The notes below the pieces were generated by a model, which worked only from the letters and a program-made list of their open reading frames with translations, was not told the origin of the DNA and did not search any database. This document shows, one piece after another, positions 42,456 to 51,709 of a DNA stretch of 64,000 nucleotides (position 1 is its first letter; each line of letters begins with the position of its first letter). Source of the DNA: Candidatus Eremiobacteraceae bacterium. Lineage in GTDB: Bacteria; Vulcanimicrobiota; Vulcanimicrobiia; Eremiobacterales; Eremiobacteraceae. The position numbers and the translations under genes are program-made. Where the stretch lies: contig DASTCX010000014.1 of assembly GCA_035710745.1 (NCBI GenBank), forward strand, positions 1 to 64,000, read 5' to 3'.

Positions 42456-42889
42456 CCACTCGCACTCGGCTCAGGCGAAACTGCGGCCGCGCAGGTTACG
42501 ACGGCATCCGCGCTCGCCGTTCTAACCGTCGTTTCCGTATAGCCGTTCGGATAAAGCTTTTCGAACTTGACCTCTATCGACCGGGTTATCTTGCCGGCGT
42601 GCGAAGCGTCGACCGTTATATCGTCGTCCTCGGAAGAAGATCCGGAGTCAGGAATGTAGCCGTACAGCTCCTTCGTCGCGTTGAAGCCGCCGCCATAGAA
42701 GTGATAGCCGTAGACGATCTTAGAATCATCGTTGAGCGTCGCGGTGAAAACGATATCGACCGGGCACGGGCCAGAGTAGTTCGCTGCGTTGGGGAACATA
42801 TCGACTGTCGGGTTGTCGGCAGGCGTGGCGGCTATCGGGCACGCGATGATAACGATCGACGATGTGAAGACAAGCAAACGACGTCGCAT
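42452..42889 (-). CDS. Small secreted hypothetical protein
   Basis: From ATG 42889 (GGAGG upstream) the protein has 145 residues with a signal peptide (LLVFTSSIVIIACPIAA). The mature part has a Cys pair, GPCPVDIVF and VVTCAA, a Gly/Tyr-rich segment (YGYHFYGGGFNATKELYGYI) and an acidic stretch (SSSEDDDIT). No family is recognised. It is adjacent to the large repeat array, with its stop inside the last linker. Confidence 0.65.
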   Translation of the reverse strand: MRRRLLVFTSSIVIIACPIAATPADNPTVDMFPNAANYSGPCPVDIVFTATLNDDSKIVYGYHFYGGGFNATKELYGYIPDSGSSSEDDDITVDASHAGKITRSIEVKFEKLYPNGYTETTVRTASADAVVTCAAAVSPEPSASG

Positions 42890-42969
42890 GAGGCGGCCTC
42901 CGATTGCGAGAGCTTCGCGCTTGAGACTCGCGCCCACCTACATCCATCGACCTGGACGTCGTCGTGCAG

Positions 42970-43083
42970 GGCCGCGGCGGTCGAGCTGAAGCTCGACCGC
43001 TACAGGGTTCTCAATAATAGGGCCGCGGCGGTCGAGATAAATCTCGACCGCTCCCTATCCTATAGCGAAAACTCGACCGCTTC
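42970..43083. repeat. Three palindromic repeats between convergent or codirectional genes
   Basis: One GGTCGAGCTGAAGCTCGACC (42970-43003), one GGTCGAGATAAATCTCGACC (43021-43054) and one truncated AAACTCGACCGCT copy (43066-43081). Confidence 0.85.
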
Positions 43084-43099
43084 CAACCTTCAAGGGTTA

Positions 43100-44965
43100 T
43101 CAGATGTAGTTCGCGAGGGTCAGAGTGACGTCGCGTTCCACACCCGACGTCGAGACCTTGAGCTGCACTTTTGTGCCGGCTGGACCATGGAGTATCGTAC
43201 GGATCCGAGCGAGCCCGATGTCGGCGGCGGCCATTCCGTCGATGCCGATGATCAAGTCGCCCGGATGCAAGCCGGCTCGCGCGGCGGGCGTTCCGCTGAG
43301 CACGCCGAGGGCTCTGATCCCCGCTTTGCCAGCCACGAGCACGACGCCGCTGCGGTCGTAGATGTCGCCGGTTTCGAAGTCGTCGTTCTTCTGAAGGTAC
43401 ATCAACTGGTGTTGATAATCGAACGTCACGGTGAAGCGTTTGAGCAAGCCGCCGCCGACGTTCCCGGCGATGGTCGGATCGGCCATGGCGCCCATCGTGT
43501 CGGTCGACAACGCCGTGATGACGTTCGGCACGTCGAGAGATTCGACGTCGAGCGACTTGACGCGTGTGAGGCTCGCGCTCGACGGTCCGCCGATGCCGAA
43601 ACCGGTGATTCCGCTGACCGTCGGTTTGTAGCGGCTCGTGAGATCGTGCTTCGCGACGAAAGGCGAGGAGAGGACGAGCGATTGGCGATTGCCGGTGTCG
43701 ACGACGAAAACGCCGTCGACGCCGTCGATTGAACCATGGAATTCTGGAATCGTATCGTCGAAGACGAACGGCACCGCTACACCGGGCGGGCGAACGCCAG
43801 GTTTTGGAAGCGACAGCGTCATCGTGCGTTTCGCGTAGTCGATCGTGACGAGGTAGCGCGCCGCGGTCTCGTAGCCGACCATACCGTCGATATGCAGGCC
43901 TTCGATGGCCTGCATCACCGGTCCAAGCGGCAAGATGGCGAACGATTGGTGCGTCAACGTCGCGCCGCCGAGCTGCACCTTGGGCACCCACGCGAAGCCG
44001 GTCTGCACGGTGCCTGCGCCGGCACCGCCCGCTTGGAGATTCCCAGTCCCCGCGATGCCCAGCTTTGCAGCGACGTCGGGGTTGAGAATTCCCTGGCCGC
44101 CGGTGTCGAAGACGAATCGGAACGGCCCCTTGCCGTCGACCATCGCGTTCAAGTAGATGTGGTTGTTGATGAGCTCGATCGGGAACGTCGTGCTGCCGCT
44201 GCTCGACGAGACGGCGAAGTCATGCGGCAGCGTCGACGGCATCGCGAAATGCGACGCCACATCGGCGTTGGGCTGCGCGCTGATGATCGTCGTGACGAAC
44301 TCGTTGCCGCGCGCGTCTTGAAGGTGGATGTGGTAGGGTAGCACGCAACCGCCGACCGTCCGGTAGTCGGAGAAGTCCGTAATACCCGACTGCGAACGCG
44401 ATACGGTGACGACCTCGCGCGCAAGCAGATACGTCTGCGGGTCGAAGTAGAGGTCGATGGGGAAGCCGCCCTTCGGCGTCGCGCGGACGACGAGATACGT
44501 CTTACCGTCGACGTCTTTCTTGCCGACAAATGTCGTCGACCCGGGACGTCGATTAGCGAACAGGTATGAGAACGATGTCGTGTATGCTCGCGTGGCAGCG
44601 TTCTCGAGCGCACCTTCGCTGTCGGTGTAGTGAGCAAGACCCGTCGCGTCTTGCTCCCACGCGTTCTTGCCGTCGAAACCTTGCGCTCCGGCGAGCGGGC
44701 CGAGCGCCTTCGATTGCGACTGCGCGAAACGGCCGGTGACGAGATCATCCCATTCGTCGCCGTCGCCGGTGAGGCCGAGCGCGGTGACGCGCTCATGCAG
44801 GTGCACCGAACGGAGTTGTGCGAGCGCATCGCCTCCGGCTGCTGTTCGAGCGCGCGACAAGACTGCCATCGCCACGGTGACGATTCCGCTGCCGGAACCG
44901 GTCATGCCCCCGGTCGGAGTAGCAGGCGCAGAAAGAAGCGCGGCCGCGGCGAGCGCAGCGATCAT
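43100..44965 (-). CDS. Secreted aspartic protease-like protein with two DTG motifs and PDZ
   Basis: A 621-residue protein with GGGAGGAC before ATG 44965. A signal peptide leads to a LolA-like beta domain (residues 30-260). Next come two half-sites of an aspartic protease, FVFDTGGQG with Asp287 and FVVDTGNRQ with Asp423, and a C-terminal PDZ domain (ALGVLSGTPAARAGLHPGD). In retroviral-type proteases one DTG per chain dimerises; here both are in one chain. It is predicted to act outside the cytoplasm. The substrate is unknown. Confidence 0.85.
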   Translation of the reverse strand: MIAALAAAALLSAPATPTGGMTGSGSGIVTVAMAVLSRARTAAGGDALAQLRSVHLHERVTALGLTGDGDEWDDLVTGRFAQSQSKALGPLAGAQGFDGKNAWEQDATGLAHYTDSEGALENAATRAYTTSFSYLFANRRPGSTTFVGKKDVDGKTYLVVRATPKGGFPIDLYFDPQTYLLAREVVTVSRSQSGITDFSDYRTVGGCVLPYHIHLQDARGNEFVTTIISAQPNADVASHFAMPSTLPHDFAVSSSSGSTTFPIELINNHIYLNAMVDGKGPFRFVFDTGGQGILNPDVAAKLGIAGTGNLQAGGAGAGTVQTGFAWVPKVQLGGATLTHQSFAILPLGPVMQAIEGLHIDGMVGYETAARYLVTIDYAKRTMTLSLPKPGVRPPGVAVPFVFDDTIPEFHGSIDGVDGVFVVDTGNRQSLVLSSPFVAKHDLTSRYKPTVSGITGFGIGGPSSASLTRVKSLDVESLDVPNVITALSTDTMGAMADPTIAGNVGGGLLKRFTVTFDYQHQLMYLQKNDDFETGDIYDRSGVVLVAGKAGIRALGVLSGTPAARAGLHPGDLIIGIDGMAAADIGLARIRTILHGPAGTKVQLKVSTSGVERDVTLTLANYI

Positions 44966-45037
44966 GTGGATCGTCCTCCCAAAGTCAATGAAGACGGGTT
45001 GGTCAAGGTCTGGTACTGCCTAGGTATGACCGATGTT

Positions 45038-45766
45038 TCAAGAGCCGCCACCCGAGGTCGGGTCGGCCTCGAGCGATAGACCGAAGCGCTTGTGCAGCTC
45101 GCGGCGGCCGAATGAGGTGATGCTTAGCGCGCGGCTGTCGTGGTCGCGGCTTACCCACCGCCGGTTCAGAGCAGTCGTCAGGAGGGCTGTACCGAGCGCG
45201 CCGCCGAGATGCGGTCTTCGTTCGCTCCAATCGAGGCACCCGAATGCGAAGCGGCGCCGCTCCGATTGAATCGCGTCGATGTCGATGCCGAGCGCTTCGA
45301 GCGCTGATATGCCCGACGGGGTGAGCGAATAATCCGCGCGATCGGGCTGTATCGAGAATACGCGCATTTGGTGAAGTCTATCGTGAAGCGCAACGCCGAC
45401 GCTGCCCGCGAGGTGGTCGTAGCATGACCTCGCAAAGCGGAGCGCATGGGGCGTGCGCGAGCCGATCTTTCGCGGCGTGCCGGCGACGACGCTCAGCGCT
45501 TCGAGCGCCCGCGCGACGTCTGGCCGTTCGAGCGCGTAATAGCGATGCTTGCCTTGTGCGATCACCTTCGCCAAACGCCGTTCTTGCAATAGCTGAAGGT
45601 GTATGCTCGCGGTGGACGGCGTCACGCCCGCAGCGAGAGCGAGCTCCGTGCTCGTCCGTGCCCGGCCATCGAGCAGGCAAAAAAGCATCTTCGCTCTTGC
45701 GGGAACCCCCATAGCGGCGGCGATCGAGGCGACGGCGGAATCCGGATCTCGCGTCGGTGAACTCAT
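45038..45766 (-). CDS. ArsR-family helix-turn-helix regulator
   Basis: A 242-residue regulator, ATG 45766. Winged helix: RAKMLFCLLDGRARTSTELA and LAAGVTPSTASIHLQLLQER, followed by the wing IAQGKHRYYALE. It has no Cys metal site in the usual alpha3 place (LCxC), so it is probably not a metal sensor. The C-terminal half (120 residues) is a helical effector-like domain with ArsR-adjacent sequence. It is divergent from a NIPSNAP gene, with operator-like repeats between. Confidence 0.87.
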   Translation of the reverse strand: MSSPTRDPDSAVASIAAAMGVPARAKMLFCLLDGRARTSTELALAAGVTPSTASIHLQLLQERRLAKVIAQGKHRYYALERPDVARALEALSVVAGTPRKIGSRTPHALRFARSCYDHLAGSVGVALHDRLHQMRVFSIQPDRADYSLTPSGISALEALGIDIDAIQSERRRFAFGCLDWSERRPHLGGALGTALLTTALNRRWVSRDHDSRALSITSFGRRELHKRFGLSLEADPTSGGGS

Positions 45767-45795
45767 TTGACATCAACGGTTTGACGAACATCAAA
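45766..45795. promoter_or_regulatory. Candidate ArsR operator between divergent genes
   Basis: TTGACATCAA (45767-45776) and TTTGACGAACATCAAA (45780-45795) are imperfect inverted repeats with TTGA/TCAA arms. They lie between the ArsR and NIPSNAP starts and are the natural binding sites of the regulator. Confidence 0.5.
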
Positions 45796-45829
45796 GCGAG
45801 GCCTGCACACAAAGGCGTACAATCGGGTC

Positions 45830-46177
45830 ATGCATCGACTAGTCTGCCTCATCAGGTACCAAATCGATCCGTTTCAGATCGAGGCGTTCACCCAGTATGC
45901 CCGCAACTGGGGCGACATCATCCCGCGCTGCGGCGGCGACCTGCTCGGCTATTTCGTGCCGCACGAAGGCACGAACGACGTCGCGTGGGCGCTCATCGCT
46001 TTCGACAGCCTCGCCGCGTACGAAAACTACCGGACGACGCTCAAGATCGATCCGCAAGCGCGCGCCAACTTTGATGAAGCCGAGTCCAAGCGATTCATCC
46101 TGCGCGAAGAACGGAACTTCGTGCGAGGAGTCGAGGGGACGCTTTCGCGGCGCGCGTCCATCCGCAACGCTCTATAA
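45830..46177 (+). CDS. NIPSNAP family protein
   Basis: A 115-residue dimeric ferredoxin-like fold protein. [38 protein letters not shown] and [20 protein letters not shown] are NIPSNAP-type segments. The enzymatic role is unknown; many sit beside ArsR regulators, as here. A palindromic repeat starts right after the stop codon. Confidence 0.87.
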   Translation: MHRLVCLIRYQIDPFQIEAFTQYARNWGDIIPRCGGDLLGYFVPHEGTNDVAWALIAFDSLAAYENYRTTLKIDPQARANFDEAESKRFILREERNFVRGVEGTLSRRASIRNAL

Positions 46178-46178
46178 A

Positions 46179-46349
46179 GGCCGCGGCGGTCGAGCTAAAG
46201 CTCGACCGCTACATTTCGTGACCGCACGACCGCGGCGGTCGAGATAAATCTCGACCGCTCCCTAGAAAAGAGATAGATCTCGACCGCTCCCTAGAAAAGA
46301 GATGGATCTCGACCGCTCCCTAGAAAAGAGATAGATCTCGACCGCTCAC
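46179..46349. repeat. Palindromic repeats with 29-bp tandem copies
   Basis: Full copies at 46179-46212 and 46230-46262 are followed by three truncated copies whose CTCGACC core starts at 46250, 46279, 46308 and 46337, an exact 29-bp period, with the shared linker CCTAGAAAAGAGAT. Confidence 0.88.
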
Positions 46350-46370
46350 CGTTAATCCGACAGAGAAGAT

Positions 46371-46408
46371 GAGCGGCGGTCGACCGTAGGAAGCATCGAC
46401 CGCCGCTC
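46371..46408 (-). terminator. Long GC hairpin downstream of the sedolisin gene
   Basis: GAGCGGCGGTCGA pairs with TCGACCGCCGCTC over 13 bp, loop 12. On the minus strand it is followed by ATCTTCTCTG. It can end the minus-strand S53 peptidase transcript. It is related in sequence to the palindromic repeats. Confidence 0.6.
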
Positions 46409-46430
46409 GGAGGAGACCGCCGGTTTCGTC

Positions 46431-48137
46431 CTAGAGCCGGTGAGGTCTCACGTGCATCAGGCCCCCACCAGTGCGCGGGTGCGGCACCTGAAGCATGTAT
46501 TTGTACCCGTTCAGCGATCCGACGCCCGTGACGTTGTCGTAACCGCTGTGGGCATTGTAGTCGCCGTTGCTGCCGCTGAGGATATCGTGCCAGATCTGCC
46601 CAGGATACTTGTTGTGAACGAACCCGTTGTACAGGCCGGTGCCCGCAAGGCCTGTACGCTTACCATAGTAACCGTCGATCTGCGCGTAGAGCGCCGCCAT
46701 GTTCGGAGCGACCGCGCTCGTGCCGCCGACCGATAGCAGCCATGATCCGTTCCAGAACAGCGCATACGGCGTGTTCGGATCGGCGCACAACGCGACGTCC
46801 GGAACGTTTCGCCACTGATTGCTGAAGAGCGTCGGAACGTGCGACTGGAACGCCGGCAGGGAGAAGAAGCCCGAGATGCCGCCGCCGCTGCCAGACCACG
46901 CCGTTTCCGAATTGATGGAGCGGTTCGAGTTGAGCGCAAGCGTCGTGCCGCCGGCGGCTCCCATCCACGGCGAGCTTGCGGGGAAGTCGACGTTCGTCGG
47001 ATTCGGCTGACCCGGTAGACCATCTGGCGGATTGTTCGTGCCGCAATCCTTCGAGCCGTTGTCGCCCGAAGCGGCGAACCGCGTCTGTCCTTCGGCAGCG
47101 GACTGCTCGAACAGATCGTTGTCGGCGGCGACTTCATTCGGATCACTGCCGGCTTCGCACGAACCCCACGAGGTCGTTATCACGTCGACGCGCGGATCGA
47201 TCGTCGTCTGCTCGTACATGTCGTCGAACGTCGAGTTGAGGGGATCGACGCCTTCGTAGACGATGACGTTCGCGCCGGGAGCGTTTGAGCTGGCCTGCTC
47301 GATGTCGAGCGTCGTCTCGTCGTTCTGGCCGGGCGCGGGTAAGCCTTGGTTCACCGGATCATCGACGATCTTGCGGATGACGTACGCGTTCTGCCCGCGC
47401 GATACGCCGTACTGACTCCAATAGCCGGTGAGGTCGGAGTCCATGTAGTCGTACGCCGTCTCGATCGCGATCGTGACGCCGTTGCCATTGTACGTTTTAT
47501 TGACGTGGACCGGCTCGTCATATGCGGTCTCGATGTCGGGCGGTCCGAAACCCGCAGGGACGTTCGGATTGCCGACGAGCGGTGTGCCGATCTTTTGCAC
47601 GAAATTGTTGAAGCCGCTCACCGCCATGATGAGACCCTTGAGCGCCGTCGGGATCAATGCGGGCACGCTGTTCGCATAATAGACGACGTTGTCGTACGAA
47701 TATTGATCGATGACGGTGTTGAAGAGCGCATCCGCCTGGGCGACGGTCGCGACGACGTCGACGACCTTGCGGTTGCCGTACGTCTGCACGACTTGCATGC
47801 CGGCGTTCGTGGCGACGTACTCGACTGTCGAGTACGTGCTCTGCGACGGTCCGAACTCGGCTGCGAACTGATCGGGTGTGAGGAACTGACCAAACGAATG
47901 TGACGCCGGATTGTTCACCGACGCCGTGAACTGGTCGACCGCCTGGTGATTCGGATACGGTAAGAAGAAGACGAGATGGATCTGCTGCGTCGGCGGTGCC
48001 GGACCGATGAGCGTAGCGACCTGCTCGAACTGCGGCACGGTCGCGGCGACGCCGTCTCCGACGCTCGCTCGAGCCGTAGCCGTCCAAGACAGAGCGAGCG
48101 CGAATGCTCCAATCGCCGCAAGGGTGCGAAGCTTCAT
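46431..48137 (-). CDS. S53 family peptidase (sedolisin) 1
   Basis: A 568-residue protein, ATG 48137, with a signal peptide ending ATARAS. An N-terminal pro-kumamolisin domain (about 30-190) precedes the catalytic domain. Catalytic Glu274/Asp278 lie in QNDETTLDIEQA, Asp359 in SGDNG and the nucleophile Ser474 in VGGTSAVAP. The C-terminal loop SGYDNVTGVGSLNG is typical. It is an acid-active secreted endopeptidase. A second sedolisin lies at 51710. Confidence 0.93.
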   Translation of the reverse strand: MKLRTLAAIGAFALALSWTATARASVGDGVAATVPQFEQVATLIGPAPPTQQIHLVFFLPYPNHQAVDQFTASVNNPASHSFGQFLTPDQFAAEFGPSQSTYSTVEYVATNAGMQVVQTYGNRKVVDVVATVAQADALFNTVIDQYSYDNVVYYANSVPALIPTALKGLIMAVSGFNNFVQKIGTPLVGNPNVPAGFGPPDIETAYDEPVHVNKTYNGNGVTIAIETAYDYMDSDLTGYWSQYGVSRGQNAYVIRKIVDDPVNQGLPAPGQNDETTLDIEQASSNAPGANVIVYEGVDPLNSTFDDMYEQTTIDPRVDVITTSWGSCEAGSDPNEVAADNDLFEQSAAEGQTRFAASGDNGSKDCGTNNPPDGLPGQPNPTNVDFPASSPWMGAAGGTTLALNSNRSINSETAWSGSGGGISGFFSLPAFQSHVPTLFSNQWRNVPDVALCADPNTPYALFWNGSWLLSVGGTSAVAPNMAALYAQIDGYYGKRTGLAGTGLYNGFVHNKYPGQIWHDILSGSNGDYNAHSGYDNVTGVGSLNGYKYMLQVPHPRTGGGLMHVRPHRL

Positions 48138-48207
48138 CTGGGTGAGCCCTCCGTTACCCGCATTCTACCCAACCGTCTGTGACAAACGGCGAACACCGCC
48201 CGCGACT

Positions 48208-51200
48208 TCACGGCTTCGAATGGGCCGCATCGTAGGACGGCGACCATATCTCGGGTGCTTCGGCTCCGACAGCCGACAAATAACGTGCACGCCAATCGGC
48301 GTAGTCGCGCTTGGCTTCCACGATCCGGGATTCTTCACAAAGCGCCTCGAGCCGAGCTCGCACAGCTTCGAGATCGAAGGGCGCCACTTCGAGCAGGCGT
48401 TCGTAAGCGAGGCGCTGGCCCGTGATGTCGCCGGCTGCCGAGCGTTCGGACGCGAGCCAACGGAGCGCCTCGAGGCACGTCGCCCGGAGCCGCTCGCGCT
48501 CTCGCCATTGCCAACCGCCCTCCTGCATGCCTTCGAGAAAATCGCCGCGATACAGCGACGTCGCCGCCGCGTAGTTCGTACGAGCGCCGGAGTTGTCGCC
48601 GGCTGCCGCTGCTTGCTGCGCGCGCTCTATGCTCGCGTCGAAATCGTCGACGTCGATCGTCGTGCCCGCCGGTGCGACGAAGCAATACGTATTCGCCTCG
48701 TACTTGATGACCTCGCCGATCGCTTTGCGCACGGCGGTGATCGTCACGCGAAGGCTGTCGTGGGCGGCGTCCGCGTCGCTATCGGGCCAATAAAGGTCGA
48801 CGAGCCGTTCGCGCGCGACACCTTGACCGCGGTTGGCGACGAGGTACGCGAATATCTCGGGCGCGCGCCGGCGCTTCCATGCTTCGGGTGCGACGTGCGT
48901 GCCGCCGATGCTCACCCTTAAGGATCCGAGCATTTCGATCCGCAGCGCCGCCGCCGGGCGACCCTCGCGGATGAACGGCATGAGGCCGGAACCGATCTGC
49001 CAGCGACGCATATCGAGGCGCAGATTTTCGAACGCCGCGGCCTTCGTGCGGAGCAAGAACCGGTAGTCGCGTTGGTGGATGAGCGCGATCGCTTCGGTCG
49101 CGGCCTGCGATGCCGCTCGATCGAGGTCGATCGAAAGCGCACCCTTCGCCTGCTTCGTGCAGCGCGCGAGGATGACGGCCGAGTCGATGCATGCAGTGGC
49201 ATGAAGCAGCGCGTTCAGCCCGTCGCCGGAAGCGACGACCGCTTCGCGAGCCGCATTCGCCGCCGCCTCCCACTCGCCGCGAGCGACGGCGCACGCGGCG
49301 CGCGTGATAAGCATGGGCGCGATCTGCTGGCGCCGGCCAGCGCCTTTGAAGACGCCGATCGCGCGCGCGCTCAAGACGTCGGCACGATCGACGTCACCTT
49401 TGGCGAGCGCGCATTGCGCGAGACCGTGCTCGATGTCGGGCAATACGAGGACGTCACCCGGATCGCATGCCGCCTCGGCTTCGCGGAACGCGGCTTCGGC
49501 GCCGGCGATCTCGCCGCGCATGAGAGCGAGGACGCCGCGCTGTTCGTGGGCGCGCGCGATCATCGACGTCGCACCGATGTCCTGCGCTTGGGCAAGAAGC
49601 GCGTCGGCGGCGCGTTCGGCGTCATCGACGTCGCCGAGAAGCGTCTTCGCGTAGACGATATCGCCGAGCGTCGTCAGACGCGACACGCGCTGCCCCGCCG
49701 CTTCTTTGAGTTTCAGCGCGCGTTCGTACATCGAGAGACCGGCGTAGATATCGCCGCGGCGGAGATGTGCGACCGCCGTGTTGTGGAGGACGAGCCCATG
49801 CGCGCCAAGGTCGCCGCGGCTGACCACAGACGGCGTGATCTCCTTGTAGATCTCGAGCGCTTCGTCGAGACGCTCGGTTTCCAAGTTGACGGCCGCGAGC
49901 GTCATCCGCAGGCTCGTGACGCTCGTCTCGGGCAGGTCGAGCCCGACCGCGAGCGCCTCGTCGAGCATGGTCCGCAACCGCTCGAACTCGCCCCGCGAGG
50001 CGAGGATCGGAGCGCAGATGCGCACGCTCTCGGCGAGGACGTCATATTGCTTGCGTTGACGAGCTCCGGCGATCGCGCGCTCGAGCGAAGACAGCGCGGC
50101 ATCCCACTCGCCGCGCTCGCGCTGAAGCCGGCCGAGCGCGCCGAGCAGCGTCGGACTCGAGGCGATGCGCTGTTCCGGGATCTTGCGGACGATCGCGCCG
50201 ACCGCCGCGACGAGGCCGGCGCGCAGCAGTGCGAAGGCCCTCTCTTCTAGGACGTCCGAGGCTTGCGCGACGTCGCCGCCGTCGAGATAATGCTCGATCG
50301 CCGCAGCCGGGTCGCCGCGAGCGGCCAAGAAGTCGCCGGCGCGTCGATGGAGGAGCGCGGCTCGGTCTGCAGGCTGCGATCTGAGCGCGTGATGGCGCAA
50401 GAATTCTTGGAAGAGCTTGTGGTACGTGAATGCATCGTCGGAGATCTGGACGACGAAAAGGCCTCGGCGGGCGAACGATTCGAGCGTCGCACGCGAATCG
50501 CTCGCGCCGCGAATCGCATCGCACAATCCGACCTCGAGCTGATCGACGACCGATGTGTCTTCGAGGAATCGCCGGTCCGACTCGCCTAGGCTGTTCAAGA
50601 CCTCGCTTGCAAGATAGTCGAAGAGAAAGCGTCGAGCATCCTCGTCTCCGGCGGCAAGCGATGCGGGCTGCTCGCCGGTGCTTTTTCCCGAGCCGCCCGA
50701 AGCGATGAGCGCGAGACCCGCCGGCCAGCCCTCGGCGCGAGAAACGAGCCAGGCCGACCCCTTTCGCGCGTCGTCGTGCGTTGTGCGGTCGAGAAACGTC
50801 CGCGTCTCGTCTTCGTCGAATGCGAGGTCTGTTGCGCCGAACGAGATGAGCTGCGTCGAAGCGGCGATCTGATGAAGGGGGATCGGGATCGAGCGGCCGG
50901 TGACGATGAAACACGCGCCGTGACGATAACCGCGGTCGACGAGCTCGCCGACGGCGGCAAGCGTGCGGCTTCCTTCTATAGTATGTGCGTCGTCGAATAC
51001 GAGGAGCGGAGCGTTTGAATCGTCTTGCGTCGCGAGCGCGTCGGCGAAGCGGCCGCCGATGTCCTTGGGCGATCCGAGACTTGCGGCGTCGACCGAGTCG
51101 AACGAAGGCATGTCGAGGCCGAGCGATCGCAGACCCGCGTCGAGGTGCGTGGCGAAAACGGCGAGGTCGGTGTCGGACTGATCGAGGCTATACCAGAGTT

Positions 51201-51375
51201 TCGGGCCCTTCCACGTCTCGAAGAGGCGGCTCGCGAGGACCGTCTTGCCGTAACCGGGACCCGCGATGATCGAGACGACGCGTATGCCCGGCTTGAACCG
51301 CCGCTCGAGATGTGGACGCTCGAGCCAATTGGAAAGCAAAGGCGGCGGCGTGAACTTCAGCCGATGGACAAACAC
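48208..51375 (-). CDS. MalT-like ATPase regulator with C-terminal BTAD
   Basis: A 1055-residue protein. An N-terminal MalT/LuxR-type NTPase has P-loop GPGYGKTVLA (Lys44) and LLVFDDAH Walker B, a helical middle part (TPR-like, residues 350-790), and a C-terminal OmpR-type winged helix (LRIEMLGSLRVSIGGTHVAP, residue 805 on) with BTAD to residue 1045. This is the reverse order of the 6125 regulator. It lies between the two sedolisin genes on the same strand, so it probably controls one or both. Confidence 0.88.
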   Translation of the reverse strand: MFVHRLKFTPPPLLSNWLERPHLERRFKPGIRVVSIIAGPGYGKTVLASRLFETWKGPKLWYSLDQSDTDLAVFATHLDAGLRSLGLDMPSFDSVDAASLGSPKDIGGRFADALATQDDSNAPLLVFDDAHTIEGSRTLAAVGELVDRGYRHGACFIVTGRSIPIPLHQIAASTQLISFGATDLAFDEDETRTFLDRTTHDDARKGSAWLVSRAEGWPAGLALIASGGSGKSTGEQPASLAAGDEDARRFLFDYLASEVLNSLGESDRRFLEDTSVVDQLEVGLCDAIRGASDSRATLESFARRGLFVVQISDDAFTYHKLFQEFLRHHALRSQPADRAALLHRRAGDFLAARGDPAAAIEHYLDGGDVAQASDVLEERAFALLRAGLVAAVGAIVRKIPEQRIASSPTLLGALGRLQRERGEWDAALSSLERAIAGARQRKQYDVLAESVRICAPILASRGEFERLRTMLDEALAVGLDLPETSVTSLRMTLAAVNLETERLDEALEIYKEITPSVVSRGDLGAHGLVLHNTAVAHLRRGDIYAGLSMYERALKLKEAAGQRVSRLTTLGDIVYAKTLLGDVDDAERAADALLAQAQDIGATSMIARAHEQRGVLALMRGEIAGAEAAFREAEAACDPGDVLVLPDIEHGLAQCALAKGDVDRADVLSARAIGVFKGAGRRQQIAPMLITRAACAVARGEWEAAANAAREAVVASGDGLNALLHATACIDSAVILARCTKQAKGALSIDLDRAASQAATEAIALIHQRDYRFLLRTKAAAFENLRLDMRRWQIGSGLMPFIREGRPAAALRIEMLGSLRVSIGGTHVAPEAWKRRRAPEIFAYLVANRGQGVARERLVDLYWPDSDADAAHDSLRVTITAVRKAIGEVIKYEANTYCFVAPAGTTIDVDDFDASIERAQQAAAAGDNSGARTNYAAATSLYRGDFLEGMQEGGWQWRERERLRATCLEALRWLASERSAAGDITGQRLAYERLLEVAPFDLEAVRARLEALCEESRIVEAKRDYADWRARYLSAVGAEAPEIWSPSYDAAHSKP

Positions 51376-51414
51376 GCCCGTGATTTTCGGCCATGGGGCG
51401 GCCCATTCCCGGAG

Positions 51415-51633
51415 TCAATCGCCCTCGAATTCCGTTCGCCGGTGCGGCAGCTCCGGTGCGTGCTGCCGCGATCTCGGGTCGTGCATGAGGTACGTCGTCC
51501 AAAGCTCGGCGCAACTCGCACATATGAAGTAAGAACCGAAAGCGTCTCCGACCATTTTCATGGTGGAGACGGCATCGCCGCAAAGGTTGCAGCGATCGGC
51601 TGAGCTGACTGCCCTCCCTGGCTCGGCTGCCAT
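51415..51633 (-). CDS. Small zinc-ribbon-like protein
   Basis: A 72-residue protein. Two CxxC knuckles, CNLCGDAVS and ICASCAELW, are spaced about 20 residues apart, the pattern of a zinc ribbon. There is no signal peptide or other domain, and the C-terminus is basic and Arg-rich. It ends 39 bases before the big regulator and probably shares its transcript. The presence of both knuckles makes it a better coding candidate than its overlapping frames. Confidence 0.68.
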   Translation of the reverse strand: MAAEPGRAVSSADRCNLCGDAVSTMKMVGDAFGSYFICASCAELWTTYLMHDPRSRQHAPELPHRRTEFEGD

Positions 51634-51661
51634 CGCCTATGCTCCCTTCATCGTCGTGTAA

Positions 51662-51696
51662 GGCCGCGGCGGTCGACCGTAAAGGTCGACCGCTCC
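51662..51696. repeat. GGTCGACC-type palindromic repeat
   Basis: GGCCGCGGCGGTCGACCGTA then AAGGTCGACCGCTCC, just after the second sedolisin's stop. Confidence 0.88.
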
Positions 51697-51709
51697 AACC
51701 AGTCGCGAC

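Noticed and set aside
42452-42937. N-terminal extension of the small secreted protein to 42937
   Set aside because: The extra residues precede a typical signal peptide with GGAGG before the ATG at 42889, so the longer form is unlikely.
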